Positions 1 to 9,035 of a stretch of 41,268 bases of DNA are shown here, in pieces. The translations under genes and the position numbers were made by a program. The notes below the pieces were generated by a model. The model was given only the letters and a program-made list of their open reading frames with translations, made no database searches and was not told the DNA's origin. Location of the stretch: contig VSOB01000027.1 of assembly GCA_009774625.1 (NCBI GenBank), forward strand, positions 1 to 41,268, read 5' to 3'. How positions within the stretch are numbered: the stretch's first letter is position 1; every line of letters starts with the position of its first letter. Source of the DNA: Lachnospiraceae bacterium (GTDB lineage: Bacteria > Bacillota > Clostridia > Lachnospirales > Lachnospiraceae).

Positions 1-2
1 AT

Positions 3-1223
3 TTTATTAATTATAATACCTGTACGGTTCGGGACACTGCAAACCAGAAGGTATATGGGCGTCTGGGGGTGCTGCATGGCTATAAACGCAGAAATCCCCA
101 TTTGAAAATCGCCCTCTGCGGCTGTATGATGCAGGAGCCTTCCGTGATAGAAAAAATCAAAAAAAGTTATGCTTTTGTGGATCTGCTGTTCGGTACTCAC
201 AATTTGTACAAATTTGCGGAACTTTTGTACACATGCCTGACTTGTGAAGGACTGGTGATGGACATCTGGCAGGAAACAGACAAGGTGGTGGAGGACCTGC
301 CCACCGAGCAAAAGTACGGGTTCAAATCAGGCATCAATATTATGTATGGCTGTAATAATTTCTGCAGCTATTGCATCGTTCCCTATGTAAGGGGACGGGA
401 GCGGAGCCGGGAGGCAAAGGATATTCTGGAAGAGGTCAAAAGACTGGCGGCAAACGGGGTGACGGAAATCATGCTGCTGGGACAGAATGTTAACTCTTAT
501 GGAAAGGATTTGACACATCCCCTTTCCTTTGCCGGACTGCTTCGGGAGGTGGAGCAGGTTCCGGGGATCCGGCGCATCCGGTTTATGACGCCGCATCCCA
601 AAGATTTGTCGGATGAACTGATCGGTGTGATGCGGGATTCGGAGAAGATCTGCCGTCATCTGCATCTTCCGCTTCAATCCGGCTCCAGCCGGATCTTACA
701 GGCGATGAACAGACGATATACGAAGGAACAGTACCTTTCTCTGGCGGAAAAGATCCGCAGGGAGATTCCGGATCTTTCGATGACCACCGATATCATTGTG
801 GGTTTTCCCGGCGAAACTGCTCAGGATGTGTATGATACCATTGATGTGGTGCAAAAGGTGGGATTTGACAATGCATTTACGTTTATATACTCCAAACGCA
901 CGGGTACACCGGCGGCAGCTATGGAAAACCAGGTGCCGGCAGATGAAGTAAAGGAAAATTTTGACAGACTGCTGCATGTGGTGCAGGAGGTGGCAAAGCA
1001 GCGGGCAGCGCGGTTTTCGGGACAGGAAGCGGAAGTGCTGGTAGAGGATGTGAATGAGCATGACAGCCGGCTTGTGACCGGACGTCTGTCCTGCAATATG
1101 CTGGTGCATTTTCCGGGCGGCAGAGAGCTGATCGGGCAGTATATGACTGTCAGACTGGAAGAGTGCAAAGGATTCTATTATATGGGACATGCTGTTTCCG
1201 ATCCGAACGGAATTATAAAATGA
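3..1223 (+). CDS. miaB: tRNA-2-methylthio-N6-dimethylallyladenosine synthase MiaB (5' end cut off)
   Basis: Radical-SAM methylthiotransferase that converts i6A37 to ms2i6A37 in tRNAs reading UNN codons. The reading frame is open from base 3, so the window starts inside the gene; 406 residues are visible and by family length about 65-75 N-terminal residues are missing. Seen: NTCTVR at residues 5-10 and CGC near residue 40, which carry N-terminal cluster cysteines; the radical-SAM motif CNNFCSYC near residue 115; the downstream RGRERSR; and a C-terminal TRAM-like region. Family knowledge: the two [4Fe-4S] clusters handle SAM cleavage and sulfur donation. The gene is followed after 70 bp by mutS, and miaA, which makes its substrate, lies 4.7 kb downstream on the same strand. 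Very confident of identity; the true start is outside the window. Confidence 0.96.
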   Translation, partial: FINYNTCTVRDTANQKVYGRLGVLHGYKRRNPHLKIALCGCMMQEPSVIEKIKKSYAFVDLLFGTHNLYKFAELLYTCLTCEGLVMDIWQETDKVVEDLPTEQKYGFKSGINIMYGCNNFCSYCIVPYVRGRERSREAKDILEEVKRLAANGVTEIMLLGQNVNSYGKDLTHPLSFAGLLREVEQVPGIRRIRFMTPHPKDLSDELIGVMRDSEKICRHLHLPLQSGSSRILQAMNRRYTKEQYLSLAEKIRREIPDLSMTTDIIVGFPGETAQDVYDTIDVVQKVGFDNAFTFIYSKRTGTPAAAMENQVPADEVKENFDRLLHVVQEVAKQRAARFSGQEAEVLVEDVNEHDSRLVTGRLSCNMLVHFPGGRELIGQYMTVRLEECKGFYYMGHAVSDPNGIIK

Positions 1224-1293
1224 CCCTTTCTTTCAGTCAGTCTGAAAAACATAAAAGGCAAAAGTTTGATTACGACAGAACAGGAGAAAAAGC

Positions 1294-3939
1294 ATGGCAG
1301 AATTAACGCCGATGATGCAGCAGTACATGGAGACAAAGAAACAGTATCAGGATTGTATCCTGTTTTACCGCCTGGGTGATTTCTATGAAATGTTTTATGA
1401 GGACGCATTGACCGCATCCAGGGCATTGGAGATCACACTGACCGGCAAAAACTGCGGGCAGGAGGAGAAAGCTCCCATGTGCGGTGTCCCCTATCATGCT
1501 GTGGAGGGGTATCTGAACAAGCTGGTTTCTATGGGATATAAAGTGGCCGTCTGTGAACAGGTGGAGGATCCGAAGCAGACAAGAGGCATTGTCCGGCGGG
1601 AGGTAGTGCGGGTGGTGACTCCCGGTACCAATCTGAATATTCAGGCGCTGGATGACGGAAAGAACAATTATCTGATGAGCATTGTCTGGTTTTCCGGAAA
1701 AACCGGGGTTTCTGTGGCGGATGTGACCACAGGTGACTATGTTCTGACAGAAATAGAAGATACCAGAAAACTGGTGGATGAAATTTATAAATATATGCCT
1801 TCGGAAATCATCTGTAACGATGCTTTTCTGGTCAGCGGCGTGGATGTGGAGGATTTAAGAAACCGGCTGGGCATTACGGTCTATGCGCTGGAGCCGGTCT
1901 GTTTTGATGAGATCAACTGCAGGAACTGCCTTCAGAAGCATTTTCATGTCAATGCACTCAGTGGTCTGGGCATTGAGGATTTTCCCAACGGTGTGATTGC
2001 GGCCGGAAGCCTGCTGCAGTATCTGTACGAAAATCAGAAAACTTCTCTGGAGCATTTTACCCATTTAACTCCTTATCTGATCAGCAAATATATGCTGCTG
2101 GACAGTTCTACCAGACGGAATCTGGAGCTGACGGAAACGCTTCGGGAAAAGCAGAAAAAAGGTTCTCTTTTATGGGTGCTGGATAAGACCAGGACGGCTA
2201 TGGGAGCCAGAATGCTGCGCAGCTTTCTGGAACAGCCGCTGATCGACCGGGCGTGCATTGAACAGCGTCTGGATGCCATTGAAACTCTTTGCCGGGAAGT
2301 ATCGGCACGGGATGAAATGCGGGAGTATCTTCAGTCGGTATATGATCTGGAACGGCTTCTTGGAAAGGTCAGCTATCGGACAGCCAATCCCAGAGACTTT
2401 CTGGCACTGCAGAGTTCTTTGTCCATGCTGCCTCATATCAGGACAGTCCTGCAGGGAATGGATGCGGCTGCCCTGCAGGAAATCAGGGAGGAAATGGACG
2501 ACCTGCGGGATATCTGTGAATTGATTGCAGCGTCCATCGTAGAAGAGCCGCCTCTGTCCATCCGGGAGGGCGGTATGATCCGGGAAGGCTTTGATCCGGA
2601 TATTGACGCACTGCGCCGGGCCAAAACGGAAGGCAAGACCTGGCTGGCCCAATTGGAGGAGACGGACAGAGAGCGTACCGGAATCAAAAATCTGCGTATC
2701 AAATACAATAAAATTTTCGGCTATTATTTTGAAGTTACAAATTCGTATCGTCATCTGGTGCCGGATGATTATACGAGAAAACAGACTCTGGCCAATGCGG
2801 AGCGGTATACCACGCCCCGGCTGAAGGAGTTGGAGGACCGGATACTGAATGCGGAGGATAAGCTGTGCACACTGGAATACGATGCATTCTGCCGGATCAG
2901 GGAGCAGATCGCAGGACAGATCAGGCGGATTCAGCATACGGCCAAAGCGGTGGCCAGACTGGATGTGTTTGCGTCTCTGTCGCTGGTGGCGGAGCGCAAT
3001 CAGTATGTCAGGCCCACACTGAACGAAAAAGGGATCATTGATATCCGGGACGGCAGACATCCTGTAGTGGAACAGATGATACAGAATGATATGTTTATTG
3101 CCAATGATACCTATCTGGACAATAAGCGCCGTTGTATTTCCGTGATTACCGGTCCGAATATGGCAGGGAAATCCACTTATATGCGTCAGAGCGCCCTGAT
3201 TGTGCTGATGGCGCAGCTCGGTTCCTTTGTTCCGGCGGGCCGGGCGGACATCGGCATTGTGGACCGGATCTTTACAAGGGTGGGCGCTTCCGATGATCTG
3301 GCCAGCGGGCAGAGCACTTTCATGGTGGAAATGAATGAGGTGGCCAACATTCTGCGCAATGCCACCAGAAATAGTCTGCTGATTCTGGATGAAATCGGCA
3401 GAGGCACCTCTACCTTTGACGGGCTTTCGATCGCCTGGGCGGTAATCGAGCATATCAGCAATAAGAAACTGCTGGGGGCCAAAACCCTGTTTGCCACCCA
3501 TTATCATGAACTGACCGAGCTGGAAGGCAAGATGAACAATGTAAACAATTACTGCATTGCCGTAAAGGAAAAAGGCGACGATATCGTATTTTTGAGAAAG
3601 ATCGTAAAGGGCGGTGCAGACAAAAGCTATGGGATACAGGTGGCCAAGCTGGCCGGGGTGCCGGATATGATCATCGACCGGGCAAAAGAAATCGTGGAGC
3701 AGCTCAGTGACAATGATATTACGGAAAAGGTACAGAGCATTGCGGTAGGTACATCCGGCGAGAAGAAAAAGATGCCCCGGTATGATGAGGTGGATTTGAC
3801 ACAGATGTCACTTTTTGACACGGTAAAGGACGAGGATGTGCTCAAAGAGCTGAAGGAAATTGACATTAGCAATCTGACGCCATTAGATGCGCTGAATACG
3901 CTCTATCGGCTGCAGAATAAGCTGAAAAACAGATGGTAG
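1294..3939 (+). CDS. mutS: DNA mismatch repair protein MutS
   Basis: Mismatch-recognition ATPase that starts post-replicative repair with MutL. 881 residues, normal for MutS1. Seen: N-terminal mismatch-reading motif with FYEMF near residues 30-34 (Phe and Glu that contact the mispair), Walker A TGPNMAGKST at about residues 619-628, Walker B LLILDEIGRGTS at about 695-706, then FATHYHEL, and a C-terminal MutS tail with QMSLF, which resembles a beta-clamp-binding motif. ATG is preceded by CAGGAG at 1281-1286. The stop is 13 bp before the mutL start, so the two are probably co-translated. All key motifs are intact, so this should be the functional MutS rather than MutS2, which lacks the mismatch domain. 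Confidence 0.97.
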   Translation: MAELTPMMQQYMETKKQYQDCILFYRLGDFYEMFYEDALTASRALEITLTGKNCGQEEKAPMCGVPYHAVEGYLNKLVSMGYKVAVCEQVEDPKQTRGIVRREVVRVVTPGTNLNIQALDDGKNNYLMSIVWFSGKTGVSVADVTTGDYVLTEIEDTRKLVDEIYKYMPSEIICNDAFLVSGVDVEDLRNRLGITVYALEPVCFDEINCRNCLQKHFHVNALSGLGIEDFPNGVIAAGSLLQYLYENQKTSLEHFTHLTPYLISKYMLLDSSTRRNLELTETLREKQKKGSLLWVLDKTRTAMGARMLRSFLEQPLIDRACIEQRLDAIETLCREVSARDEMREYLQSVYDLERLLGKVSYRTANPRDFLALQSSLSMLPHIRTVLQGMDAAALQEIREEMDDLRDICELIAASIVEEPPLSIREGGMIREGFDPDIDALRRAKTEGKTWLAQLEETDRERTGIKNLRIKYNKIFGYYFEVTNSYRHLVPDDYTRKQTLANAERYTTPRLKELEDRILNAEDKLCTLEYDAFCRIREQIAGQIRRIQHTAKAVARLDVFASLSLVAERNQYVRPTLNEKGIIDIRDGRHPVVEQMIQNDMFIANDTYLDNKRRCISVITGPNMAGKSTYMRQSALIVLMAQLGSFVPAGRADIGIVDRIFTRVGASDDLASGQSTFMVEMNEVANILRNATRNSLLILDEIGRGTSTFDGLSIAWAVIEHISNKKLLGAKTLFATHYHELTELEGKMNNVNNYCIAVKEKGDDIVFLRKIVKGGADKSYGIQVAKLAGVPDMIIDRAKEIVEQLSDNDITEKVQSIAVGTSGEKKKMPRYDEVDLTQMSLFDTVKDEDVLKELKEIDISNLTPLDALNTLYRLQNKLKNRW

Positions 3940-3954
3940 CCAGTGGAGGAAGGT

Positions 3955-5859
3955 ATGGAGATTCGGATTCTGGACGAAAACACGATTGATAAAATTGCTG
4001 CGGGAGAAGTGGTGGACAAGCCGGCCAGTGTGGTGAAGGAGCTGGTGGAAAATGCGATGGACTGTGGTGCGGATGCAGTGACGGTGGAAATAAAAGACGG
4101 GGGCATCTCTCTGATCCGCGTCACTGACAATGGCGGAGGCATTGCACAGGATCAGGTGAGAAAAGCCTTTCTGCGCCATGCCACCAGCAAGATCCGTTCG
4201 GCATCCGATCTGCAGAAGCTCCATTCTCTGGGGTTTCGGGGAGAAGCGCTTTCCAGTATCTGTGCGGTGGCTCAGGTGGAGATGATTACCAGGGTAAGAG
4301 AGTCACTTACCGGTATCAGATATGTGATTGAGGGAGGAACAGAGAAAGAACTGGAAGAGATCGGAGCGCCGGAAGGAACCACAGTTTTGGTACGGAATCT
4401 GTTTTATCATATGCCGGCCCGGAAAAAGTTTTTAAAAACGCCCCAGACAGAGGGGGGATACATCACCGATCTGATGGAACATCTGGCGTTGTCCAGACCG
4501 GAGGTTTCTTTTCAGTATCGGATGAACGGCCAGGTGAAATTCCATACTTGTGGAAACGGCGACTTAAAGGAAGTGATCTACCGTATTTACGGCAGAGAAA
4601 TTGCAGGGGAAGTGTTTTGGATAGAAAAAGAGTCCAAAGGAAAACGTCTGTCCGGGCTGATCGGTACGCCGCTGATCGGAAGGGCCAACCGGAATTTTGA
4701 AACCTGCTTTGTCAATGGAAGGCTGATCAAAAGCGCCGTGATCTCAAAAGCAGCGGAGGAGGCCTATAAACCATATCTTATGCAGCATAAGTATCCGTTT
4801 TTTGTACTGCATCTTCTGTTGGATGCGGACAGGCTGGATGTGAATGTCCATCCGTCCAAAATGGAGGTCCGGTTTCATGAGGAAAAGGAACTGGCGGATT
4901 TTATTTTTGAAACTGTCAGAGGTGCGCTGACAGAAAGGGAAATGCTAAAGTCGGTAAAACTGACACAGGAGAAGGAAAATAAGGCACCGGTACGGATATC
5001 GGTGCCGGAGCCTTTTGAAACCCAGGCCAGAAAACGAATGCAGGAGAATCTGGCAAAGATGTCAAAGGAGCGGGAGCGTCAGCTTTGGGACAGTGAAAAT
5101 GGTATGGCCAAAGTGGCGGAAGAGCCGGTCTATGCCAGGATGTTCGGGACAAAGACAGGGACGGAAACCGGGGAGAGCAGCGCTCTGCATGCCAATGTGA
5201 TCAAAAAGGATGCCCATATTCTGGTGGAGAAACCGGTACAGATGAATTTTTTTGAAGAAAAGCTGATTGACGGTAATCTGCGGGAAGAATACCGGATCGT
5301 GGGACAGGTTTTTGATACGTACTGGATCGTGGAGGTCAGAGACAAGTTACTGTTGATCGATCAGCATGCCGCTCATGAGAAGATCAGATACGAACGGCTG
5401 ATCAGACAGATACGGGACGGGAGCAGAGCGTCCCAGCAGATCAGTCCGCCGATGATTCTGACGCTGGGCGGCAGAGAGGAAGCGGTGTACCGGGAATACG
5501 CCGGCTATTTCGAGCAGATGGGATTTGAAATCGAATCCTTTGGCGGCAATGCCTATGCAGTGCGGGGGGTTCCCACAGAGCTGTTCGGACATTCGGCAAA
5601 GGAACTTCTGGAAGAGGTGCTGGATGAGCTGGCAGACGGGCCGCTGAGAGGAGAACCGGAGGTGATCACGGAAAAGCTGGCCTCCATGTCCTGTAAAGCC
5701 GCCGTCAAGGGCAATCATGCTATGTGCAGAGAAGAGGCGGAAAGCTTGATCGACGAGCTGCTTACATTGGACAATCCCTATCACTGTCCGCACGGCAGAC
5801 CTGTTGTGATCACAATGAGCAAATATGAACTGGAGAAGAGGTTTCACAGGATTGTATAA
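3955..5859 (+). CDS. mutL: DNA mismatch repair protein MutL (endonuclease type)
   Basis: GHKL ATPase that links MutS recognition to strand incision. 634 residues. Start chosen at ATG 3955 because GGAGGAA lies just upstream and the protein then begins MEIRILDENT as in the family; an in-frame GTG at 3943 overlaps that ribosome binding site. Seen: ENAMD ATP-binding motif (about 32-36), FRGEALSS, and in the C-terminal domain the metal motif DQHAAHEKIRYE starting at residue 469 plus the later CPHGRP. Family knowledge: DQHA(X)2E(X)4E marks the nicking MutL found in bacteria without MutH, so strand discrimination here should be MutH-independent. The central linker (about 330-430) is low complexity and poorly conserved, as usual. 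Confidence 0.97.
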   Translation: MEIRILDENTIDKIAAGEVVDKPASVVKELVENAMDCGADAVTVEIKDGGISLIRVTDNGGGIAQDQVRKAFLRHATSKIRSASDLQKLHSLGFRGEALSSICAVAQVEMITRVRESLTGIRYVIEGGTEKELEEIGAPEGTTVLVRNLFYHMPARKKFLKTPQTEGGYITDLMEHLALSRPEVSFQYRMNGQVKFHTCGNGDLKEVIYRIYGREIAGEVFWIEKESKGKRLSGLIGTPLIGRANRNFETCFVNGRLIKSAVISKAAEEAYKPYLMQHKYPFFVLHLLLDADRLDVNVHPSKMEVRFHEEKELADFIFETVRGALTEREMLKSVKLTQEKENKAPVRISVPEPFETQARKRMQENLAKMSKERERQLWDSENGMAKVAEEPVYARMFGTKTGTETGESSALHANVIKKDAHILVEKPVQMNFFEEKLIDGNLREEYRIVGQVFDTYWIVEVRDKLLLIDQHAAHEKIRYERLIRQIRDGSRASQQISPPMILTLGGREEAVYREYAGYFEQMGFEIESFGGNAYAVRGVPTELFGHSAKELLEEVLDELADGPLRGEPEVITEKLASMSCKAAVKGNHAMCREEAESLIDELLTLDNPYHCPHGRPVVITMSKYELEKRFHRIV

Positions 5860-5877
5860 AGAAAGGAAGCAGGTGTT

Positions 5878-6834
5878 ATGGAAAAAAAATCACCCTTGCT
5901 GGTATTGACAGGTCCCACTTCTGTGGGAAAGACCGGACTATCCATCGCACTTGCAAAGCGGGTGGGAGGAGAGATCATTTCTGCGGATTCCATGCAAGTG
6001 TACCGGCATATGGACATCGGTTCGGCCAAGATCAGACCGGAAGAAATGCAGGGGGTGCCCCATCATATGATTGATATACTGGAACCGACGGAGTGTTTCA
6101 ATATTACCCTGTTTCAGCAGTATGCGGTCCGATACATCCGGGAAATCTATGAACGGGGGCATATTCCTATCGTGGTGGGCGGAACAGGGTTTTATATTCA
6201 GTCGGTGTTGTATGGCATTGATTTTACCAAAGAGGACGGTGACGGGGCATACAGAGATATGATAAGCCGGCTGTGGGAGGAACATGGGGCGGATTATGTG
6301 CATGGCATGCTGCGTGCCTGTGATCCTGTATCTGCGGATACGATTCATGTCAACAACAAAAAGCGGGTTATCCGGGCGCTGGAATATTATCATCTGACCG
6401 GACAGCGCTTTTCGGAACACAATGAGAAAGAACGGGCCAGAGAATGTAAATATAATGCATGCTATTTTGTATTGAACGACGATCGTCAGCGGATCTATGA
6501 TACCATTGACAGGCGTGTGGATCAGATGCTGGCAGACGGATTGGTGGAAGAGGTGAAGCGGTTATGGCAGATGGGCTGCAGGCCGGATATGGTTTCCATG
6601 CAGGGGCTGGGCTATCAGGAAATTATGGCTTATCTGGAAGGCAGGCTCACATTGGAGCGGGCCGTATATCTGATTAAGCGGGACACCCGTCATTTCGCCA
6701 AACGCCAGCTCACCTGGTTTCGCAGGGAACGGGATGTGATCTGGCTGGAAAAGAAGCAGTTTGATTATGATGAAGAACGGATTCTGGCCTGTATACAGGA
6801 GAATATGAGAGAGAAAGGAATAGGAATGGATTGA
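5878..6834 (+). CDS. miaA: tRNA dimethylallyltransferase MiaA
   Basis: Transfers a dimethylallyl group from DMAPP to N6 of A37 in UNN-decoding tRNAs, producing the substrate of MiaB encoded at the window start. 318 residues, typical. Seen: P-loop GPTSVGKT at residues 12-19, the ISADSMQVYRHMDIGSAK segment, GGTGFYIQSV, and near the C-terminus QLTWFRRE. A purine-rich AAGAAAGGAAGCAGG precedes ATG. The gap to mutL is 18 bp, and the stop overlaps the next start as TGATG, implying coupling to the downstream PLP enzyme gene. Confidence 0.96.
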   Translation: MEKKSPLLVLTGPTSVGKTGLSIALAKRVGGEIISADSMQVYRHMDIGSAKIRPEEMQGVPHHMIDILEPTECFNITLFQQYAVRYIREIYERGHIPIVVGGTGFYIQSVLYGIDFTKEDGDGAYRDMISRLWEEHGADYVHGMLRACDPVSADTIHVNNKKRVIRALEYYHLTGQRFSEHNEKERARECKYNACYFVLNDDRQRIYDTIDRRVDQMLADGLVEEVKRLWQMGCRPDMVSMQGLGYQEIMAYLEGRLTLERAVYLIKRDTRHFAKRQLTWFRRERDVIWLEKKQFDYDEERILACIQENMREKGIGMD

Positions 6835-8162
6835 TGAAAAGAGATGAGGGCGCTTTTGCAGAACCGGTGCTGGAAGCACAGCGCAGGCAATATGAGACAA
6901 TGGGGATTTCCGGGCCGGTGTACGCATTCGGAGAGAAGGTACTGGCGGCGCTTAAGGACAGATTTGAGGAAATTGATGCAGTGGCAGAGTACAATCAGTT
7001 GAAAGTATTGGGAGCCATGCAGGAAGCCAGAGTCAGTGAGGCCTGTCTGAGCGGCACCACCGGATATGGTTACAATGATCTGGGAAGAGAAACGCTGGAA
7101 CGGGTGTATGCGCATGTCTTTCATACAGAGGACGCACTGGTGCGGCCTCAGATCACCTGTGGCACACATGCACTGGCGCTGGCGCTGATGAGCAATCTGC
7201 GTCCCGGCGACGAGCTGCTTTCTCCGGTGGGCAAACCCTATGATACACTGGAAGAGGTCATCGGTATCCGTCCCTCCAGAGGCTCTCTCCTGGAATACGG
7301 CATTTCTTACAGGCAGGTGGATCTTTTGCCGGACGGCAGCTTTGATTATCCGGCCATTGCGCAGGCACTTGGGGAGAAGACACGGCTTGTGACCATTCAG
7401 CGTTCCAAAGGATATCAAACCCGCCCCACACTGTCGGTACGCCGGATCGGGGAGTTGATCGCCTTTATCCGGGCACGGCGGCCGGATGTAATCTGTATGG
7501 TGGACAATTGTTATGGCGAATTTGTAGAGACACTGGAGCCTTCCGATGTGGGGGCGGATATGGTGGTAGGTTCTCTGATTAAAAATCCCGGCGGCGGCCT
7601 GGCGCCTATCGGCGGTTATCTGGCAGGAAAAAAAGAATGTATTGAAAATGCGGCGTTCCGGCTGACGTCTCCCGGACTGGGCAAGGAAGTGGGAGCTTCG
7701 CTGGCGGCGCTGCCTTCTTTTTATCAGGGTCTGTTTCTGGCTCCGGTGGTAACGGCAGGGGCATTAAAGGGTGCGGTGTTTGCCGCCAATCTCTATGAAA
7801 GGCTGGGATTTGAAGTGATTCCCGGCGGCAGTCAGACCCGCCATGACATTATCCAGGCGGTACGGTTTGGAAATCCGGATATGCTCATTGCCTTCTGTCA
7901 GGGAATCCAGGCTGCGGCGCCGGTGGACAGCTTTGTCCGGCCCATGCCGGCGGATATGCCGGGCTATGACAGCCAGGTGATTATGGCGGCAGGCGCATTT
8001 GTTTCCGGCTCTTCTATAGAGCTGTCCGCAGACGGACCTGTCAAACCGCCCTATGCGGTTTATTTTCAGGGCGGCCTGACCTGGCAGCATGCCAAGTTCG
8101 GTATCCTGAAAACCTTGCAGAATCTGGTCGAAAAAGGACTGGTAAAAGGCGATTTTTCATAA
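6834..8162 (+). CDS. PLP-dependent enzyme of the methionine gamma-lyase / aluminum-resistance protein family
   Basis: Fold-type I PLP enzyme of the Met_gamma_lyase (aluminum resistance protein) family; 442 residues. Seen: SGTTGYGYNDLGR (about 63-75) resembling the N-terminal cofactor region, PQITCGTHALALAL, GDELLSPVGKPYDTLEEVIG, VDNCYGEF, and GSLIKNPGGGLAPIGGY, where the lysine is my best candidate for the Schiff base. Start ATG 6834 overlaps the miaA stop; a TTG one codon earlier is possible. Family knowledge: many firmicutes carry it next to miaA or mutL, but the physiological substrate is not firmly established, so I assign only the family. About 157 bp without a clear gene separates it from radC. 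Confidence 0.88.
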   Translation: MKRDEGAFAEPVLEAQRRQYETMGISGPVYAFGEKVLAALKDRFEEIDAVAEYNQLKVLGAMQEARVSEACLSGTTGYGYNDLGRETLERVYAHVFHTEDALVRPQITCGTHALALALMSNLRPGDELLSPVGKPYDTLEEVIGIRPSRGSLLEYGISYRQVDLLPDGSFDYPAIAQALGEKTRLVTIQRSKGYQTRPTLSVRRIGELIAFIRARRPDVICMVDNCYGEFVETLEPSDVGADMVVGSLIKNPGGGLAPIGGYLAGKKECIENAAFRLTSPGLGKEVGASLAALPSFYQGLFLAPVVTAGALKGAVFAANLYERLGFEVIPGGSQTRHDIIQAVRFGNPDMLIAFCQGIQAAAPVDSFVRPMPADMPGYDSQVIMAAGAFVSGSSIELSADGPVKPPYAVYFQGGLTWQHAKFGILKTLQNLVEKGLVKGDFS

Positions 8163-8318
8163 AAAAGCACGAAAAATTTTCCGGAAATTTTATATACATA
8201 AAATGGGATTTGTGGTAATATTAACAACGTACAATTGTGCTTTGCACTCTGTCGCAGTCATGACAGAACAGGAAGCAGGATTGCATACGGGGGCCTGCCT
8301 GAATGATAAGACGATCAT

Positions 8319-9017
8319 ATGCAGGATAAACACAATACACAAAACAAGGTCCATAAGGACGGGCCATACGAAAAATATCTGGAAAGAGGGGCGGAGCAGC
8401 TTTCGGATGCGGAGCTTCTGGCCGTGATTCTCCGTACCGGTACGGTAGGTGAGGATACGGTGTCCATTGCAGGCAGAGTTCTGGCTCTGCCGGGTGAGCA
8501 CAGAAAGGGGATTCTGGGACTGCATCATGTTTCTTTAAAGGAGCTGATGAGCATCCGGGGAATCGGGCAGGTCAAGGCGATCAAACTCAAATGCATTGCC
8601 GAACTGTCCTCCAGAATCGCGCAGGAGAGGGCCAGAGAGACACTGCAGATCACCAGTCCCGCAACAGTGGCCGATTATTACATGGAACGGCTCCGTCATT
8701 TTGAGCGGGAAAAAGTTTTTCTTTTGATGATGGACAATCGGAACCATCTGATTGCAGAGCATGTGCTGTCGGAAGGCACGGTCAATGCGGCGCTGATCTC
8801 GCCGCGGGAGATTTTTCTGACTGCACTGCGCAACAGTGCCGTTTATATTATGCTGCTGCATAACCATCCGGGCGGCGATCCCACGCCGGGAGAACAGGAC
8901 ATACTGGCGACCCGGCGGATCAGAGAGGCATCTGTCCTGATTGAAATCCCTCTGCTTGACCATATTATTATCGGAGATAAAAAATATTTCAGTTTTAAAG
9001 AAATGGATTACCTGTAG
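8319..9017 (+). CDS. radC: RadC family JAB/MPN-domain protein
   Basis: Putative metal-dependent JAB-domain protein, 232 residues, historically named for DNA repair although its role is unresolved. Seen: helix-hairpin-helix region with SIRGIGQVKA (residues 78-87), then the JAB metal motif LHNHPGGDPTP with His181, His183 and Asp194, and a preceding catalytic-type Glu in SEGTVNAA (E152). The start is bounded by an in-frame TAA at 8307-8309 just before ATG 8319; no good Shine-Dalgarno is visible, so expression may be weak or initiation unusual. It sits directly before the mre genes, as in B. subtilis and many clostridia. Confidence 0.93.
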   Translation: MQDKHNTQNKVHKDGPYEKYLERGAEQLSDAELLAVILRTGTVGEDTVSIAGRVLALPGEHRKGILGLHHVSLKELMSIRGIGQVKAIKLKCIAELSSRIAQERARETLQITSPATVADYYMERLRHFEREKVFLLMMDNRNHLIAEHVLSEGTVNAALISPREIFLTALRNSAVYIMLLHNHPGGDPTPGEQDILATRRIREASVLIEIPLLDHIIIGDKKYFSFKEMDYL

Positions 9018-9035
9018 AAGAAAGGGGAAGTTGAA

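Noticed and set aside
2170..3507. 445-codon open frame on the minus strand inside mutS
   Set aside because: Antisense shadow of a motif-complete MutS; composition (His, Gln, Ile repeats) is not protein-like and no ribosome binding site is present.
8163..8318. Promoter or small RNA in the gap before radC
   Set aside because: Short palindromes (AAATTTTCCGGAAATTT, GTGC-TTT-GCAC) are present but no convincing promoter pair or T-tract was found.
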